Shown here: piece after piece, positions 42,997 to 55,424 of the stretch | How the letters are laid out: each line of letters starts with the position of its first letter | How positions within the stretch are numbered: the first letter of the stretch is position 1 | NCBI GenBank assembly: GCA_003550305.1 | Contig: QKYT01000026.1 | Span: 224,053 to 288,052 of the forward strand | Direction of reading: 5' to 3' | Source: Glomus cerebriforme | Taxonomy: Eukaryota > Glomeromycota > Glomeromycetes > Glomerales > Glomeraceae | Length of the DNA: 64,000 nt | Made by a program: the position numbers and the translations under genes | Notes under the pieces: model-generated | Told to the model about the DNA's origin: nothing | Database searches by the model: none | The model's input: the letters and a program-made list of their open reading frames with translations, nothing else

Positions 42997-44891
42997 TTAG
43001 AGGATCCATTGCATAAATGTAGATATGATTATAAAGCTAGGTATCAAAGTCAATGTATTCAAACCAGTTATTGAACTTGCTCCATTTTGTTTGCCAGATT
43101 TGTTATTGCCATTTCCATTATTATTATTACCATTACTATTATTAGGATCACTAGAATTACCGACTAAACCCGCTGGTTTACTTAAATCAGTGTATGCGCA
43201 GTTTGCATCCTGACAGAGACATTGATTAGCAATAGGATCCCACCAAACTGTATCACAAGTTGTTGGAACGTGGAAACGGTCACCACCTTTTGGAACAGGG
43301 TTGGCAAGACTTGGGTTTTCACTAGGACATCCGTAACAAGTACTCCATACCACAGTATTGAAATTACACGATTCTAAAAGTCCTTCATCAATTTGTCCGT
43401 TTCCATTATCATCTAAACCATTGCAAATTTCTTTACCAATTTTTGGAACTTGGCACGAAAAAGGTGCGTAAGTTTTAAGTTGATCTGCTGGAACTGGATT
43501 TTTCATCCATTCCAACAATTGTTGACTGGTTACGACCCAAGTGTCTGGTTGTGCAAGAGCCCAATCTAAAAATTCTTCAAGCATTTTAAGACTTGCATCA
43601 GGATCTGGGGTATTAGGAGCTAGTGGAGTACCAGGAATTTGGTAAAGATGAGCTGGGTGAACGTATATACCGAAGGGAGTTTTTCCTTGTTTTGCATGAC
43701 GTAGGAAATTGTTCTGTAACCATCCCTTAACTGTATCAGTTGGTCCATCGAGATATGGATCCATCAAATGTGGTGAACCTTGATCATCTATCAATTTATA
43801 GTTCTTGGATTTAGCAAAAAGAATTTACAAATTCCATATACACTATTCAGTTAAAAAAAACAAATTACCTAAAATAGCAGCCATCGGGATTTCAAATAAA
43901 CCAGGATGAATAGTTTGATTGCAGAATCCTTTCCAGCAATCATTATATAGACCGTAATCCATAGTATAAGGCCAAGTAGCATCATCCTCCAATGCAGTTG
44001 TTGAGGAATCATATAAAAATCCTTGCTGAGCAATTATGTCAAAAGTTTTTGGTTGCCAGTTAAGGAAAGGAGATCGCCATCCTGCAATCTTGCCATTTGG
44101 AATACCAGCAAAAGCGTTAAGTGATTGTTTATTTCCAATAATTTCGTCTATTTACAATCAAATTAGTTAGCGTTCACGTGATTTACAAACACCAAATCTG
44201 TTATCATTTACCATCAAAAGGATCTTGAGGATGTGTCATTGTATGATCGGCAACCTGTTTAAATAATACATTATAAGTTTCCAAGTTTTAATATTTTAAG
44301 ATAATAAAGAACAGATAGTATACCTCATTTCCAGCTGCGTACCATTGCGTTACTAATGAAAAATCGGTATATTGAATACTAACGTAGTAAGTGCCTTTAA
44401 TTGGACACCTATTAAAAACGAAAATGTTTAATAAAATCATTTAAATTATGAGATAGTTGCTAGAACTTTTTAATAATTACCCATTTGGATTTACTCTTTT
44501 TCCAATAAGTTCGTTTGCAACTGATAAAAAATTAAAACTTTAAGTCACAGGGAGAAACGGCGAAACACATGATGAGATATATATTTATTTCTTACCTTTT
44601 AAGGTATTTGGTTGGATGGAATCATCTAAATTGGCAAATTTTTATTAGTAATCTTTTTAATTAAGTACCATCACTCCTATAAATTTTGCTCTTACCGAAG
44701 GTTATCTGGACAAATTGAGGAGTTTTATCAAGTGTTAAACCACCTGGAGGGTTAATAGAAGGACAAAAACATTTTGGTGGTAGACAAACGGTAGGGTCAC
44801 AGGCAGCTTCAACACTATCGAGACGACTTACGACTCCAAGAAGAGTGCAAGCGAAAGTTAGAGAAAATATTTTCAGGAGTTTTTTAACCAT
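42997..44891 (-). CDS. CDA: GPI-anchored chitin deacetylase (CE4 polysaccharide deacetylase)
   Basis: Seven exons, from the 5' end: 44696-44891, 44596-44625, 44481-44520, 44324-44408, 44212-44254, 43869-44147, 42997-43787. They encode 487 residues. The signal peptide is MVKKLLKIFSLTFACTLLGV. The CE4 domain has motif 1 ITFDDSIQ, motif 2 DHTMTHP (metal-binding His pair), motif 3 GWRSPFLNWQ (normally RxPY/F) and a late FGIYVHPAHL. It deacetylates wall chitin to chitosan, outside the cell. After the catalytic domain is EICNGLDDNGNGQIDEGL, a MopE-like Asp-rich loop that should bind calcium. Cys-rich segments follow (STCYGCPSEN, NQCLCQDANC), then an Asn/Gly linker (NNNNGNGNNK) and a hydrophobic GPI-type tail. 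The second Asp of the first motif is present, so activity is likely. Confidence 0.92.
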
Positions 44892-46239
44892 TATTAATAG
44901 TGATAATTATTTTTTTTAAAAAAAAATTGTATATTATAAAATGTTCGTAAAAAATTTTTTAAATTCTTTCTATATTTAAATTAATGTTTATTTTTGTTTT
45001 TACGTAATTTTTTATTTAATTTTTAATAAATTTAGATTGGAAAAAAAACAAGAAAATTTGTTCTTGTAGAAAGAATTAAAAGGCGGGAACCTCTAAAGAA
45101 ATTTTTTTTGCGGATAAATTTATACTCTATATAGTAAATAATAATCCAGCTATTTTTGGTTGGAAATTCTATAATTAAAAAGAATGACACTGTTGATGCA
45201 TTTAGTAATAAATAAAATTAATGATATTTGTTTACTCTTGTGTTAAATAAGTATCGCTTAAAGTGTGCAAGTATGGGCTGACCATTAATCAAACTAACAT
45301 ACAAATAAAAGTTTATATTTATTAACTTGCCTATTTGGTAAGGAGATTTCAGAATATGAGAAAATGTTATGCGGGGAAAAGAAATTCGTATAACCGCGTT
45401 CTATTAAATATGTATGTGTAAGTAAATGATCAAACATTGAATGAACACAACATATTGAAGAAAAGCGAGGCTTCAAATGCCAAGAGAATGGAAAGAAAAA
45501 AACCTGATTATTCACAAGAACTGGAGGTCGATCTACTTGGAATTTTTACGTAAACTCCCGAATTTCTAAAAAAAAAAAGACAATTGGGTTAGATTAAAAG
45601 GTTTATATATAGTAGAATATAGTAGAATCATCGGTTAATTTTAGCATCTTTGAATCTATTATTGTACAATGGGTCATAAGCGATGGTCTTACAAAGTAAA
45701 GGGCTAAATAACGAAGGTGGAAATAAATTTTACCAATTACAGTTAACTGGGATTATTAGGCGTAATCCAGTTCATGATGTGATTAAGATTGGTCCAAGCA
45801 ATGTAATAAATGTAATGTAGTATGAGATCACAAAATTAATTAGATAATCACGTGCTAAAATGTCATATGATGATCTAAACGATAGAGTTTTTTTTTACAA
45901 ATTCGTTTCATATTATGTGAATGGATAGATTATCAGACTTTAGTATGAAACAGAAAAAGCAACAAGAAGAAATTCGGCATATGAAATGTAACTGTCCTAA
46001 TTAATTGTGGTATAAATATAAGTTCGTGCAACTTCATAAAATATTATAAGACCGGGAAAGCTTCTAATAAAGGTTACGAACCATTTTTAATCTTTCAATT
46101 TCTATTTTCTAATCGACCGAACCAAATTTTTAGCGGTAACTTTTATTAGGTTTTTTTTAAAAAAGATCATTAACTTTATTTGATTCAATGAAAATAATTT
46201 ATTTTATGAAACACTATTTTTCCATTTTAGTTCAAAACT
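44892..46239. other. 1.35-kb spacer upstream of chitin deacetylase
   Basis: Begins with a T8-A9 junction (44910-44926) close to the chitin deacetylase start. A CACGTG core lies at 45849-45854, and a T8-A6 junction at 46151-46164. An ATTATAAGACCGGGAAAG word near 46043 resembles one at 51169. No gene is supported. Confidence 0.45.
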
Positions 46240-49200
46240 TTAATCAGAATCATCAAAAGGGTGAAACCCATTTCGTGAATGTTGAGCAACATATCCCCAC
46301 ATATGTCGGGTTTCTTCTAAGTGATTTAATATTTTAGGGAATACGTCTTTATTAGCATTTGTTCCCCACCAAACATCCAAATGACCATAATTATCTATTT
46401 CATGATACACATAATTATCTGCACCGTTTATTAATCGTAATGTGTCATAGCTCTTCTTCGTTGATTTTATATCGAATCTATTGATGAAGAAAAAAAATGA
46501 AATTTATATTTATAAAATTCTATATAATTTAATTAAAAGGATAAATACTTACACAGCATTCTTTTCTCCGTGAATGATACAAATTGGATAATTCAACTTA
46601 TTACGAATATTTTCTCGTGTAACATATACATTTTGACCTTGATAATTTAATAACAACTTTTTTCGAGACACTACAGTAAGATGTTGCAAAGTAGTGAGGT
46701 TTATAATGCCGACAAATTCGTTTTGATGATCATGAATTTGTTGGCTGATATTTTCGTGTTGATACAAAGTACCATAACACAAAGATGTTCTATGACATAA
46801 AGCGCTACTACAAGTTTGACCTTTCGGAACTGGATAAAAACGTAATAATTGATTAAGAATTTGGTTAGTTAAATTAGTATCCGGAGATGTCCTTGCATCA
46901 AATGATGATTGACGTAATACGAGTCTCGTAAATGGAAGAAAATTTAAATGCATTTTAACATTATTCCAAAATCCAACCAAAGGATGCATTGCAACTTGTG
47001 AAGCAACAAGACATCCAACACCTTCGATTTTTCCATCCAATAATCCCATAAATGTTGTAATTGATCCAACACAATGAGCAATTATACCAATTTTTTCAAC
47101 ACCGGTAACTTCTCGAATTTTTTTAGTTGCTGCAGCTTGATCCAATCTAACATCATCTAAAGTTTGTTGTTCTTTAGAAGCGGTATTTGCAGTGGACAAT
47201 CGATTATCAATTAGGAATATGTCATATTCATGTTCCAAAAGATAATCCAAGAAATTGTTTTTAATCAAATTAGTTGTCCACATTTCATGTGATATAGAGG
47301 CTCCATGTACCAAAAGAAGTGGTCCTTTTCTTCCACCCTGATACCTATGCAATAAACTTTTAACACCATCTTCAGCTATAATTTCCCATATTTCTTTCTT
47401 TGGTCTACTCTTATGATAAAATGGTTTTGCAACCGGGAAAGCTCTAGGATATACTAAAGGAAGAAATCTAACAAATATATGTTTTAAAATTGTTGTTGCA
47501 AAGAAATTATTAAATGTGATTATAACTTTAATTCTTGACCCGGTTGTCGTTCCAGTTGCCTAGTTGAAATTTAAATTAAAATAAATTGTATTGATATAAA
47601 AAAGAGAAAGGGGTATATATTTCCTTACCCTAAATGTAGTCAATTGCTTCAAAAAGTCAGAAGATTTAATTCGTAAAATTCCTCTGCCGACAACTCTAGC
47701 TTCATCTTCTTCGTTGACTTCGTTTAAATCATCATCAAGAAGATATACAGTAACATATAATGTTGTTGTTTGTTCTACTACTGTCTCATTCTTAATCAAT
47801 TTATATCCTTTGAATCGATATTTTGTTCCATCAGTAGCAGACAAATTCAAATCATACATCATTTTATTAGAATCAACATTATCAGTTGCTGGGATAAATA
47901 AACGGAATCTTCCACAAGTAACAAGCAACGGATCAGGTGATAACGCACGACACGACACATTGCCAGTAATTAACGCAGAATGATCGTCCATTTCAACTAA
48001 TGTTTCAGCGTTATAAGCAATTATCGTTAACAAGAATTGCATCGTCGAATCCGAAGATTTTGCTTGTACTAATAAAATTTAAACTGCATTAGAAATGCGA
48101 GAATTTAGATTTATAAAAAAAAAACAAATTTTTATGCTTACATTCAGCGGCGAAATAATCTGTTGATAAGACTTCAGTTGAAAAATAACCCCTCATAACT
48201 TCAGTGTAACTTATTCCACCTTCCAACATATGTCCCTTATTTGTATAGTAACATTCATTTTGTTTATAAGATACAATCGGTTGATCAAAATCAATCGGCT
48301 TCGTAACAAGATCATAATTAATATTCCATCCACGATCTTTTGCTACATATTCACAAATTCTTTCAGCCAATGCACTGATTGTTAAGAATGGATTAACTCC
48401 AAGAGCAGTTGGTATAATTGAACCATCACACACATAAAGTCCTTCATGAATATTATTACTGTCATCTACAAATACTTGACCTTTATGATTTACAACACCA
48501 TTGTTTCCATCTTTTCCTATACCACAACCTCCAATTGGATGAACTGTAATTAATTCACTTCCCAAAAGTTTGGTCCAGAAAGGAGATGGAATATAAGTTC
48601 CGTTAACTTTCATTGTAGCTTCTTCTAATATTTTATTTAATCTGATTACGGTGTCAGAAGAACCTACACCATTATATAATATTTTCAATCGGTTATCTAC
48701 TAATTTTATTTGACCTGTATTATCGTCGTGTGACATTATCAAATAAGTTTGAGTATGTGATGTGGCACCAGTATAAACTCCTATAAATGACGATTTGATT
48801 TCTCTCCATGTTTTTTTTGCATACTGTAACCAAGTAATATTTGCTGATTCGGTGCCAGTCAAAGAATTTTCTACTTCGAGAACGAGTTGGAAAATTTTAC
48901 CCATAGATCCTGGTATAGTTCCTTCTTCGATCACATAACCGTCAAGTACATTTTCGGCATCACGACGCATATCAATAATACCAGTAATACATGGACCAAC
49001 TGGAACTTTCATGGTAATTGAATTATCTTTAATAGCACCAACACAATTAACGAAGTAATCCGTGTTATAACCAAGTCCAATTATCTAAAAGAAATAATTA
49101 TAGAACAAAAAGTCAAATTTTTGAAATCATAATTTTATTGTCTTAAATTATAAATGAAAATACCTACATCACCATTTCCACTGAATCCTTTTCCCAAGCA

Positions 49201-50427
49201 GTTGCTAACTTTTAAACCATAAGACCTTGATCTCAATAAGATATCATTTGAACCAAATGTACCAGCCGCAAGAAAAACGATATCAGCAATAACAAAGAAA
49301 AGGCTATGATGATTATCATCTGTAAATTTTGTACATTTATCCTTTTGGGATAATATATAAATTAATATATTAATAAAAAAAAATTTATTAAAAATAATTG
49401 TAAACTTACATCTAACCATTCATAAAATACAATATATTTTCCACTTTTTTTACATTTTTTAATACTTTTTACTTCACATTCACAAAATATTTCACATCCG
49501 TGATTCCACGCATCGGGTATATAATTCATTATAATACTATTTTTACTACCGTCATTAATTCCTGTAGTGTCATTTCCCGTTAATGTAGAAGCACATTGAC
49601 GTACTCCTGCAGCATTAACTCGATTTTCGAACGTGACAGTAATAGGAGCTCTATAAAAATTGTTATGATATTCTTTTCCTAATAATTGTGCCTGAGTTTC
49701 CAAAGTTTTTAATTTTGGCAATTCGGGAAAATGAGTCGGATATTGACATGGTTGGAGCATTTCTTTAGCTCTTTCGTAGCCTAAAAGAATAATAAGTCAT
49801 GTGTAGTTATGCATGTGGCGCAGCAAAATTAAAAATTAAAAAATTATATATATATACCTCTTTTTATAGAATCATAATCATTGCGAATTTCATCAGGCCA
49901 AACTGACATTTGCCAGATACGATCATCAGCTTCAAGAGCTACATTTGCATTAATAAGAGATGTACCTCCGAGACTATAATTATTCAAAGAAAGTTTAGAT
50001 CGGAGTTACTGCAGAATTACCGACCTGAACTGAAACTTACCCACAAGCTACAACAGCATTTAGATCACTACCGTTATAATAATGGTACAAACCAGTTTTT
50101 TTTCCGAGATGCGTTTCTGGAGAACTATATTGGACTTCTTTTAAACATTCTTTTGTCGTACTTGGATACTCTCCGGGCCATCGTTCTTTTCCTATTACAT
50201 AGAAATAAAAATTTATATTTAGGGAAATCGAAAAATTATTGGTAAAACTTTTTATTTCTTTTGGAGCATTGAAACTAACCCCTTTCTAACAATGCAACAC
50301 GCTTTCCGGCTCTTGACATGCGCGAAGCAGCAATTCCACCACCATAACCTGACCCAATAACCACCACATCATAATGTGGTTTCATTTGAGGTATGGGTAA
50401 CGATATGTGAGGATATTCTCTCGCCAT
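46240..50427 (-). CDS. GMC-type oxidoreductase fused to an alpha/beta hydrolase (cholesterol-oxidase-like)
   Basis: Nine exons, from the 5' end: 50280-50427, 50041-50191, 49858-49973, 49410-49780, 49168-49341, 48142-49084, 47629-48062, 46553-47559, 46240-46477. They encode 1193 residues in one continuous frame. The N-terminal half is an FAD enzyme: VVVIGSGYGGGIAASRMSRA (dinucleotide fold, about 23-42), GLGGTSLINANVALE, ADIVFLAAGTFGSNDILLRS, and the active-site/FAD tail VHPIGGCGIGKDG and GVNPFLTISALAERI. This is the cholesterol-oxidase branch of GMC proteins. A beta-rich linker follows. The C-terminal 400 residues are an alpha/beta hydrolase: GPLLLVHGASISHEMW, DNRLSTANT, IGIIAHCVGSITTFMGLL (nucleophile elbow AHCVGS, Cys in place of Ser), IHGEKNAVFDIKS, and NYGHLDVWWG (catalytic His). 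The likely substrate is a sterol or other alcohol/ester lipid. Tandem fusions of this kind are known in some fungi and bacteria. Confidence 0.88.
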
Positions 50428-51676
50428 TTTTTTTATTACTATTTATTTATGATAATAAATTATTTGAGTTATTTTCTTTTTTCTTTTTAATGGTGGAAAA
50501 AAAGAGGAATGTGCTCATATATATATATATATATATTAAATTGAAGCTTCACAAAAAACCAAAAAAGAAATTTACGAGATAAATTCGGCTGGGCCCGGAG
50601 ATTAATGTGTACAAAAAAATCGCGCTATTTTTCATTTATTTATTGATAGGCTACAATTTAACTTGGCACTAGATTAATTTTGGTATGTATTACCTTGCTT
50701 TAAATATCGAGACTTTTTTAGCGAGAGAATCTTCTATTTAGAGGTACAATCCAGTGAATATAATTGGCCACAATGATCATTTTTCTAATTCGGAAAATTA
50801 TTTGACCGGATGAAGATCCGGACCATCCGGACTGCACTGGGATTATCGAATTTTTTGTGCAACAAATTCCGATTTGACAGTAATTATTCTGCAACGATTA
50901 TTAATACAACTTTATAAACAAAGTTATTAATATATATCTAAAAAATAAAACCTTATTTTCAGTAAATCGTAGAATTAGTATTATTTATTCGGGAAAAAAC
51001 CATGTGATTCCCAACTCCCCATGAAATAAATGGGTAATCCAGTGGTAATCCCCAGGAGCGTGTCCGGTGTCACTCATTAAATTAACACGTGATTGTCGAT
51101 TTTACAGAAATCCTTTTAAGCAGTACTTATAAAATTATATGAGCTGCATACGTTAAAAATAAAATTATATGAGACCGGGGAATAAATGAATGATCAGTTA
51201 GATAACCACATGCATAGCGTCCTTACCAGAATATTTAAATTTTCTAGATCAGGAGTTTTTTTCTTTTATATAATTGTTAGATTCAAAATGTTTTGTTTCG
51301 ATTAAAGAAATTTAATCTTGCAGATATTCATTCATAATTTTCCACTAAAATAATGAAGAACCGAGCAGAATGACCGGAATTTTTCTATGTAAATTATAAA
51401 TAATCGAAATCAAGAAAACCTTCGTTTACTGAATATGAAAAATCACAATCACCAGCTATATATCACAAATAGTCTCTACCTTCACTTTCAATATTTGAAT
51501 TATATTAGTTTATTTAGTATACTCGCTTCCCGAAACTGCCTTGCATTATAATGCTTTTAGCGCGCATGATTATCTTGGCCGGCATCATGTGTTTATTTTT
51601 GGAGTACATTCAAACCTGAACTCACGTTTCAAAAGAATTTTAACTATTACAGTAAGACATTGATTTATAAAAAAAA

Positions 51677-51743
51677 GTTCGGTAAATCAAGAGTTCGTTA
51701 TATGGTGGGTTCGTTATATCGAGTATATCGAGATTAGTCTGTA
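51677..51743. mobile_element. Possible terminal fragment of a Tc1/pogo-Tigger-like DNA transposon
   Basis: A run built of GTTCGGTAAATC, GTTCGTTATA (twice), TATCGAG (twice) and a final TAGTCTG. Ends reading as CGATATA/TATAACGAAC words are typical of pogo/Tigger-like termini in fungi. Only one end is seen, and no transposase lies nearby. Confidence 0.35.
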
Positions 51744-51954
51744 TATGTTAAAAGCATCTTCATAAAATATTTTAATTGAATTGCACTATTTCCAGATTGC
51801 TTAATATTAAGAATTTTTAAGTTTTTACTTTTGAACAGACAACATATAGTTGAGTTATGATAATATGAATTATTTGATTTTGTGATCTGAATTTATGGAA
51901 TAATGCTGGTGAAGCGCGTAATGCTGCCCACAAATGTTTGCCACCTATATGTCA

Positions 51955-51992
51955 CACCCTATGGGTGAGGCGGAATTAAGCTAAAATCCGCC
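51955..51992. other. Two back-to-back GC-rich hairpins upstream of the SR gene
   Basis: CACCC-TAT-GGGTG (51955-51967) is followed at once by GGCGGA and TCCGCC with a 12-nt loop (51969-51992). They stand out in the AT-rich surroundings and lie about 125 nt before the SR-protein start. They could be an RNA structure in the leader or a repeat remnant. Confidence 0.4.
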
Positions 51993-52117
51993 CGTCTGCT
52001 CAGAATAGCCCAATTTATGATTTTATTTGTCAGTTTGTGTAACATTTTGCTTTGATATATAATTATAAATAATTTTTTTATTTACTATCAAACTTAATCG
52101 TTCTTCTTTCAGAAAAA

Positions 52118-53288
52118 ATGTCTTATGCTGACAGGATGTCTCGCTCGTTGTTCGTTTCTGGACTGTCCCGGAGAACAACGTGAGTTCTATAAAGCGTGTT
52201 TTCCTTATTTTTAAAAGATACTAATAGTGTGTTTTCCTACAATTCTGATCGTTCTTTGATCTTTAAAAGTATCGAAGATCTCGAACCTATTTTTAGAGAA
52301 TTTGGTAGACTTAAAGACGGTTAGTATTTAACGAGTATTTAACAAATAATTTTGAATATTTAAATTATACTTAATTACTAATTTTACATCTTTTTTTTTA
52401 GTTTATATACCAAGAGACTATTACACTAGGGAACCAAGAGGCTTTGCGTACATAGAGTATCCTTAAAGACTTTTAAAGTTTTCTTACTGTCGACTAAAGA
52501 TTCAAGTTTACTCGACCAAAAGAATTGAATGTTTTTTAAAGACTTTTCCATCGGTCCTTGACAAGAAATCGCGGTTTTTTTTCTTCCTTTTTTCAAGATA
52601 TTATGATGAACGTGATTGTGAAGAGGCTTACAGAAACGGAACTGTCATATTACATGGGCGAGAATTAACTGTGGAATTTGCACGTGGATCTAGAAAAAGT
52701 AATGTCTTTCTTTCAATTTGACATATAATGGCGTAGTATCAATTGTATGATATCATTTTTATTATAATTCAAAATTCAGCTCCTCGTGAAATGAGAGGCA
52801 AAGATAATAGGTAAGCTTGATCGAGTGAGTTTACCAATTAAATTAAATTCGGATTATTTATTATTTAAATTTACGTATACTTTATATAGGTATTCTCCGA
52901 TGAGACGTGGTGGAAGATATGAAATGCCTGAAAATTCTTATAGACCAAGGTTTATTTTTATTTATTTAATCTAAGTTTTTAAAGATTTCGGAGAAAAATT
53001 AAGTAAATAGATCAATAATTAATACACATATTTATTTATTTATTTAGACGTAGTCGTAGCCCTAGTCCTAATCGAAATCGTAGCAGATCCGGAGTAGATT
53101 ATAGGAAATATGATGGCGAACAAGATAGAAGACGTTCTGGTCGATATCGCTCTCGCTCGAGATCACAATCTCGTTCACCATCCGAACGTCGTAGAAGATC
53201 AGAACAGGTTAATGGTCATCCTAAATCTCAGTCAAGTTCCCCTAATGAATTACAACCGACATCAGAAATGAAGGATGAAACTACATAG
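52118..53288 (+). CDS. SR-family splicing factor (one RRM plus RS domain)
   Basis: Seven exons (52118-52179, 52270-52319, 52402-52456, 52598-52698, 52780-52810, 52890-52949, 53048-53288) give 199 residues. The RRM spans about residues 10-88, with RNP2 LFVSGLS and RNP1 RGFAYIEYYDERD; ELTVEFARGSRK ends it. The C-terminus is an Arg-Ser domain (RRSRSPSPNRNRSRSG, SRSRSRSQSRSPSERRRRS) and ends in a polar tail. Such SR proteins bind exonic enhancers and recruit U1 and U2AF. The RRM is closest in look to the SRSF2/Tra2 type, but I cannot assign an orthologue. Intron 3 (52457-52597) is the longest in the gene and has a repeated TAAAGACTTTT word, which might be a regulated segment. Confidence 0.88.
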
Positions 53289-53817
53289 TCTCATTTATTG
53301 GATAACTTATGAATAAAACGGAATTTTCTTGTTTGAAACGTTATTTCTTTGGATTATCTTGCTTGTAACAGGTTTATGCAAGATTTTTAAATACAGGAAA
53401 GTTAATTGACTTGTATGTGATTCCACAAATTATATAGCCACAAACACTTTTTAATTGACGCTTTGTCATTCTCTTTAGTTTGTTAGGTTTAATTAATTAT
53501 ACGTACAATCCCTTTTTTTCTATCTTCCTGTAATGTTATAAAATTGAAATTAACGCATAAATTTATTGATCATATCGAATAGAATACAAATAATAATTTC
53601 AAGAATTTGTATCCGTTTATAAAATTTTGTCTGCATAGATTATTTTATACTGGATTTAGCGTTGTGGATAGATTAAAAAACAATTAAAAATGGTTATTTG
53701 TTTAAGGATTATATACGGTATATATATTTTTTTAATTAAAATACAAAAGAAAAATTCATAATAAAGAAATGTTATTTCATGTTAACTATATGAATCTGAT
53801 TTGATTATTGTAATTGA
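53289..53817. other. Convergent SR/HEMK2 3' gap
   Basis: 529 nt of AT-rich sequence between two facing gene ends. No gene or clear repeat. Confidence 0.5.
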
Positions 53818-54932
53818 CTATTTTTTTAATAAAGTATCTCTCCAAAATTTCAAGATCATCTGTTTTTCTCTTCCTGCTAAACGTGATAATAAAATCTTGG
53901 AAAAAGAATAAATAAATTTATTAATATAATTTCGATTAAATCGATTTTCTTAAAAGATGAATTAATTTTATCTAACCTCTGATTGTAAATGATAATTATT
54001 TTTCATGATTTCACGAACTTCATTTGGTTTATTTTCATTAATTAATAAAAGATAAAATACACCTTTATCCGATAATAATCCCTTATAATATAATTAATAT
54101 ATTTATTAAATTATATCACAATAAGTTGATAATTAACTATAATACTTACATCAACTAATGGCAACATCTTATCAATAACTTCTCTTCCATCAATTCCACC
54201 AGCCCATGCTTTCTCAATAATACTTCTTGATGAATATAAATCATCGGAAGTGGTAACAACATAAGGTGGATTAAAACATAATATATCAATTGAATGATAA
54301 AGTCTTGGTAAAAGACCATTTACTAAATTTGTATTAATAGATTCTAATTGAATCTATTAAAAATTTAAATTTATATTTTAGTAAAGATGGGAATAAATTT
54401 ATTAAAAGTCACGTGAACAAGTACCGAATTATTATATCCTGTTCTAATAGTGATGGCACTTGCATATGGATTTATATCCGTACATATTAAAACTGGTTTT
54501 AAAAAAATTAACATTTAATTAAAAAAAAAAATTCATTTCTTGTAGAATATAATTAAAAACAAAACTCACGTGCTGTTCCATCACCAAGTATTTTTCCAAG
54601 AAATGTTGAAATGCACCCTGTTCCTGATCTAAAAATAAAATGTATGATTCGAGTAAAGAAAAAAAATTTTTTTTAATTGTAATTGAATTTTTTTACAAAC
54701 CCAATTTCTAAACATATACAAGGTTTAATCTCATTTCTTAAAAATTCGGCATCTTTTTCAAGTGCATCAAGAAATAAAAATGTATCCTCTAAAGAAAGAA
54801 ATATAAAAATTTATTTAATTATTCAGATTTCGTAATTTTAAAAACAATTATAAAATAAATCTTACCCGCCGGTTCATATACATGTTCGTAATCTCTAGAA
54901 GATATATGATCTAAGTTAGGTGTTGGTATCAT
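53818..54932 (-). CDS. MTQ2: eRF1 glutamine methyltransferase HEMK2/N6AMT1 (Mtq2)
   Basis: Seven exons, from the 5' end: 54866-54932, 54701-54788, 54570-54628, 54425-54492, 54150-54353, 53977-54081, 53818-53895. They encode 222 residues, close to N6AMT1. It starts MIPTPNLDHISSRDYEHVYEPAE. The SAM motif is CLEIGSGTGCISTFLG. The acidic end of strand 2 is ICTDINPYA. The catalytic motif is DILCFNPPYVVTTSDD, and AWAGGIDGREVIDKML follows. With the Trm112 partner it methylates the GGQ glutamine of cytosolic release factor eRF1. The partner is not in the window. It is head-to-head with the mitochondrial-type paralogue at 55425. Confidence 0.94.
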
Positions 54933-55424
54933 AATTATTCAATAAGGATCGTCAATTGCTGTGTATCCAATAAAATGTGAATTATGGGGTTTTTTTAATG
55001 CCTTTCACCCTTCAACTTTCGCTGTTTCCTTCAAATTTTTTTTATCAACAACCAATAAATGCAAATTATGTAAATCTAACACTGTTATAATCCATTAAAT
55101 CGAATTCACCTCTTCAAAAAATAAATAAATAGCAGAACAAAAATATTTAGAAAGATAAATGATATATGCGCCAAATATCAAGCAAAAATGAAAAGGTCTT
55201 AAATATTAGATACCAATTAGTTACATAAATTAAATTAAATGTGAATATTTATTAATAATGATAACAGATAACAGATAATTAGAACCTTGGGATGTAAAAA
55301 GAACAGAAGTATACAAAAAAAAAAAATCAATTGAAAATTGCGTGATTTATATTAATTGCATAATCACGCGTTTTTTTTTTGTACGGATATATAATCCAAT
55401 GAAAATTCATAAAAAGCCAATAAA
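54933..55424. promoter_or_regulatory. Shared divergent region of the two HemK-type genes
   Basis: 492 nt between two release-factor methyltransferase genes. It contains ACAGATAACAGATAA near 55263, an A-tract at 55315-55326 and AATCACGCGT (ACGCGT at 55366-55371). No gene. Confidence 0.45.

Larger units (their letters stand above)
50428..52117. other. 1.7-kb divergent intergenic region with repeat remnants
   Basis: Contains an (AT)n run at 50517-50536, GGCTGGGCCCGG at 50588-50599, a CACGTG core at 51086-51091, and a transposon-end-like stretch at 51677-51743. Two adjacent GC-rich hairpins lie at 51955-51967 and 51969-51992. No gene is seen. Confidence 0.5.

Noticed and set aside
49910..50245. 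111-codon plus-strand frame
   Set aside because: Antisense to exons 2-3 of the GMC gene and the intron between them; no independent support.
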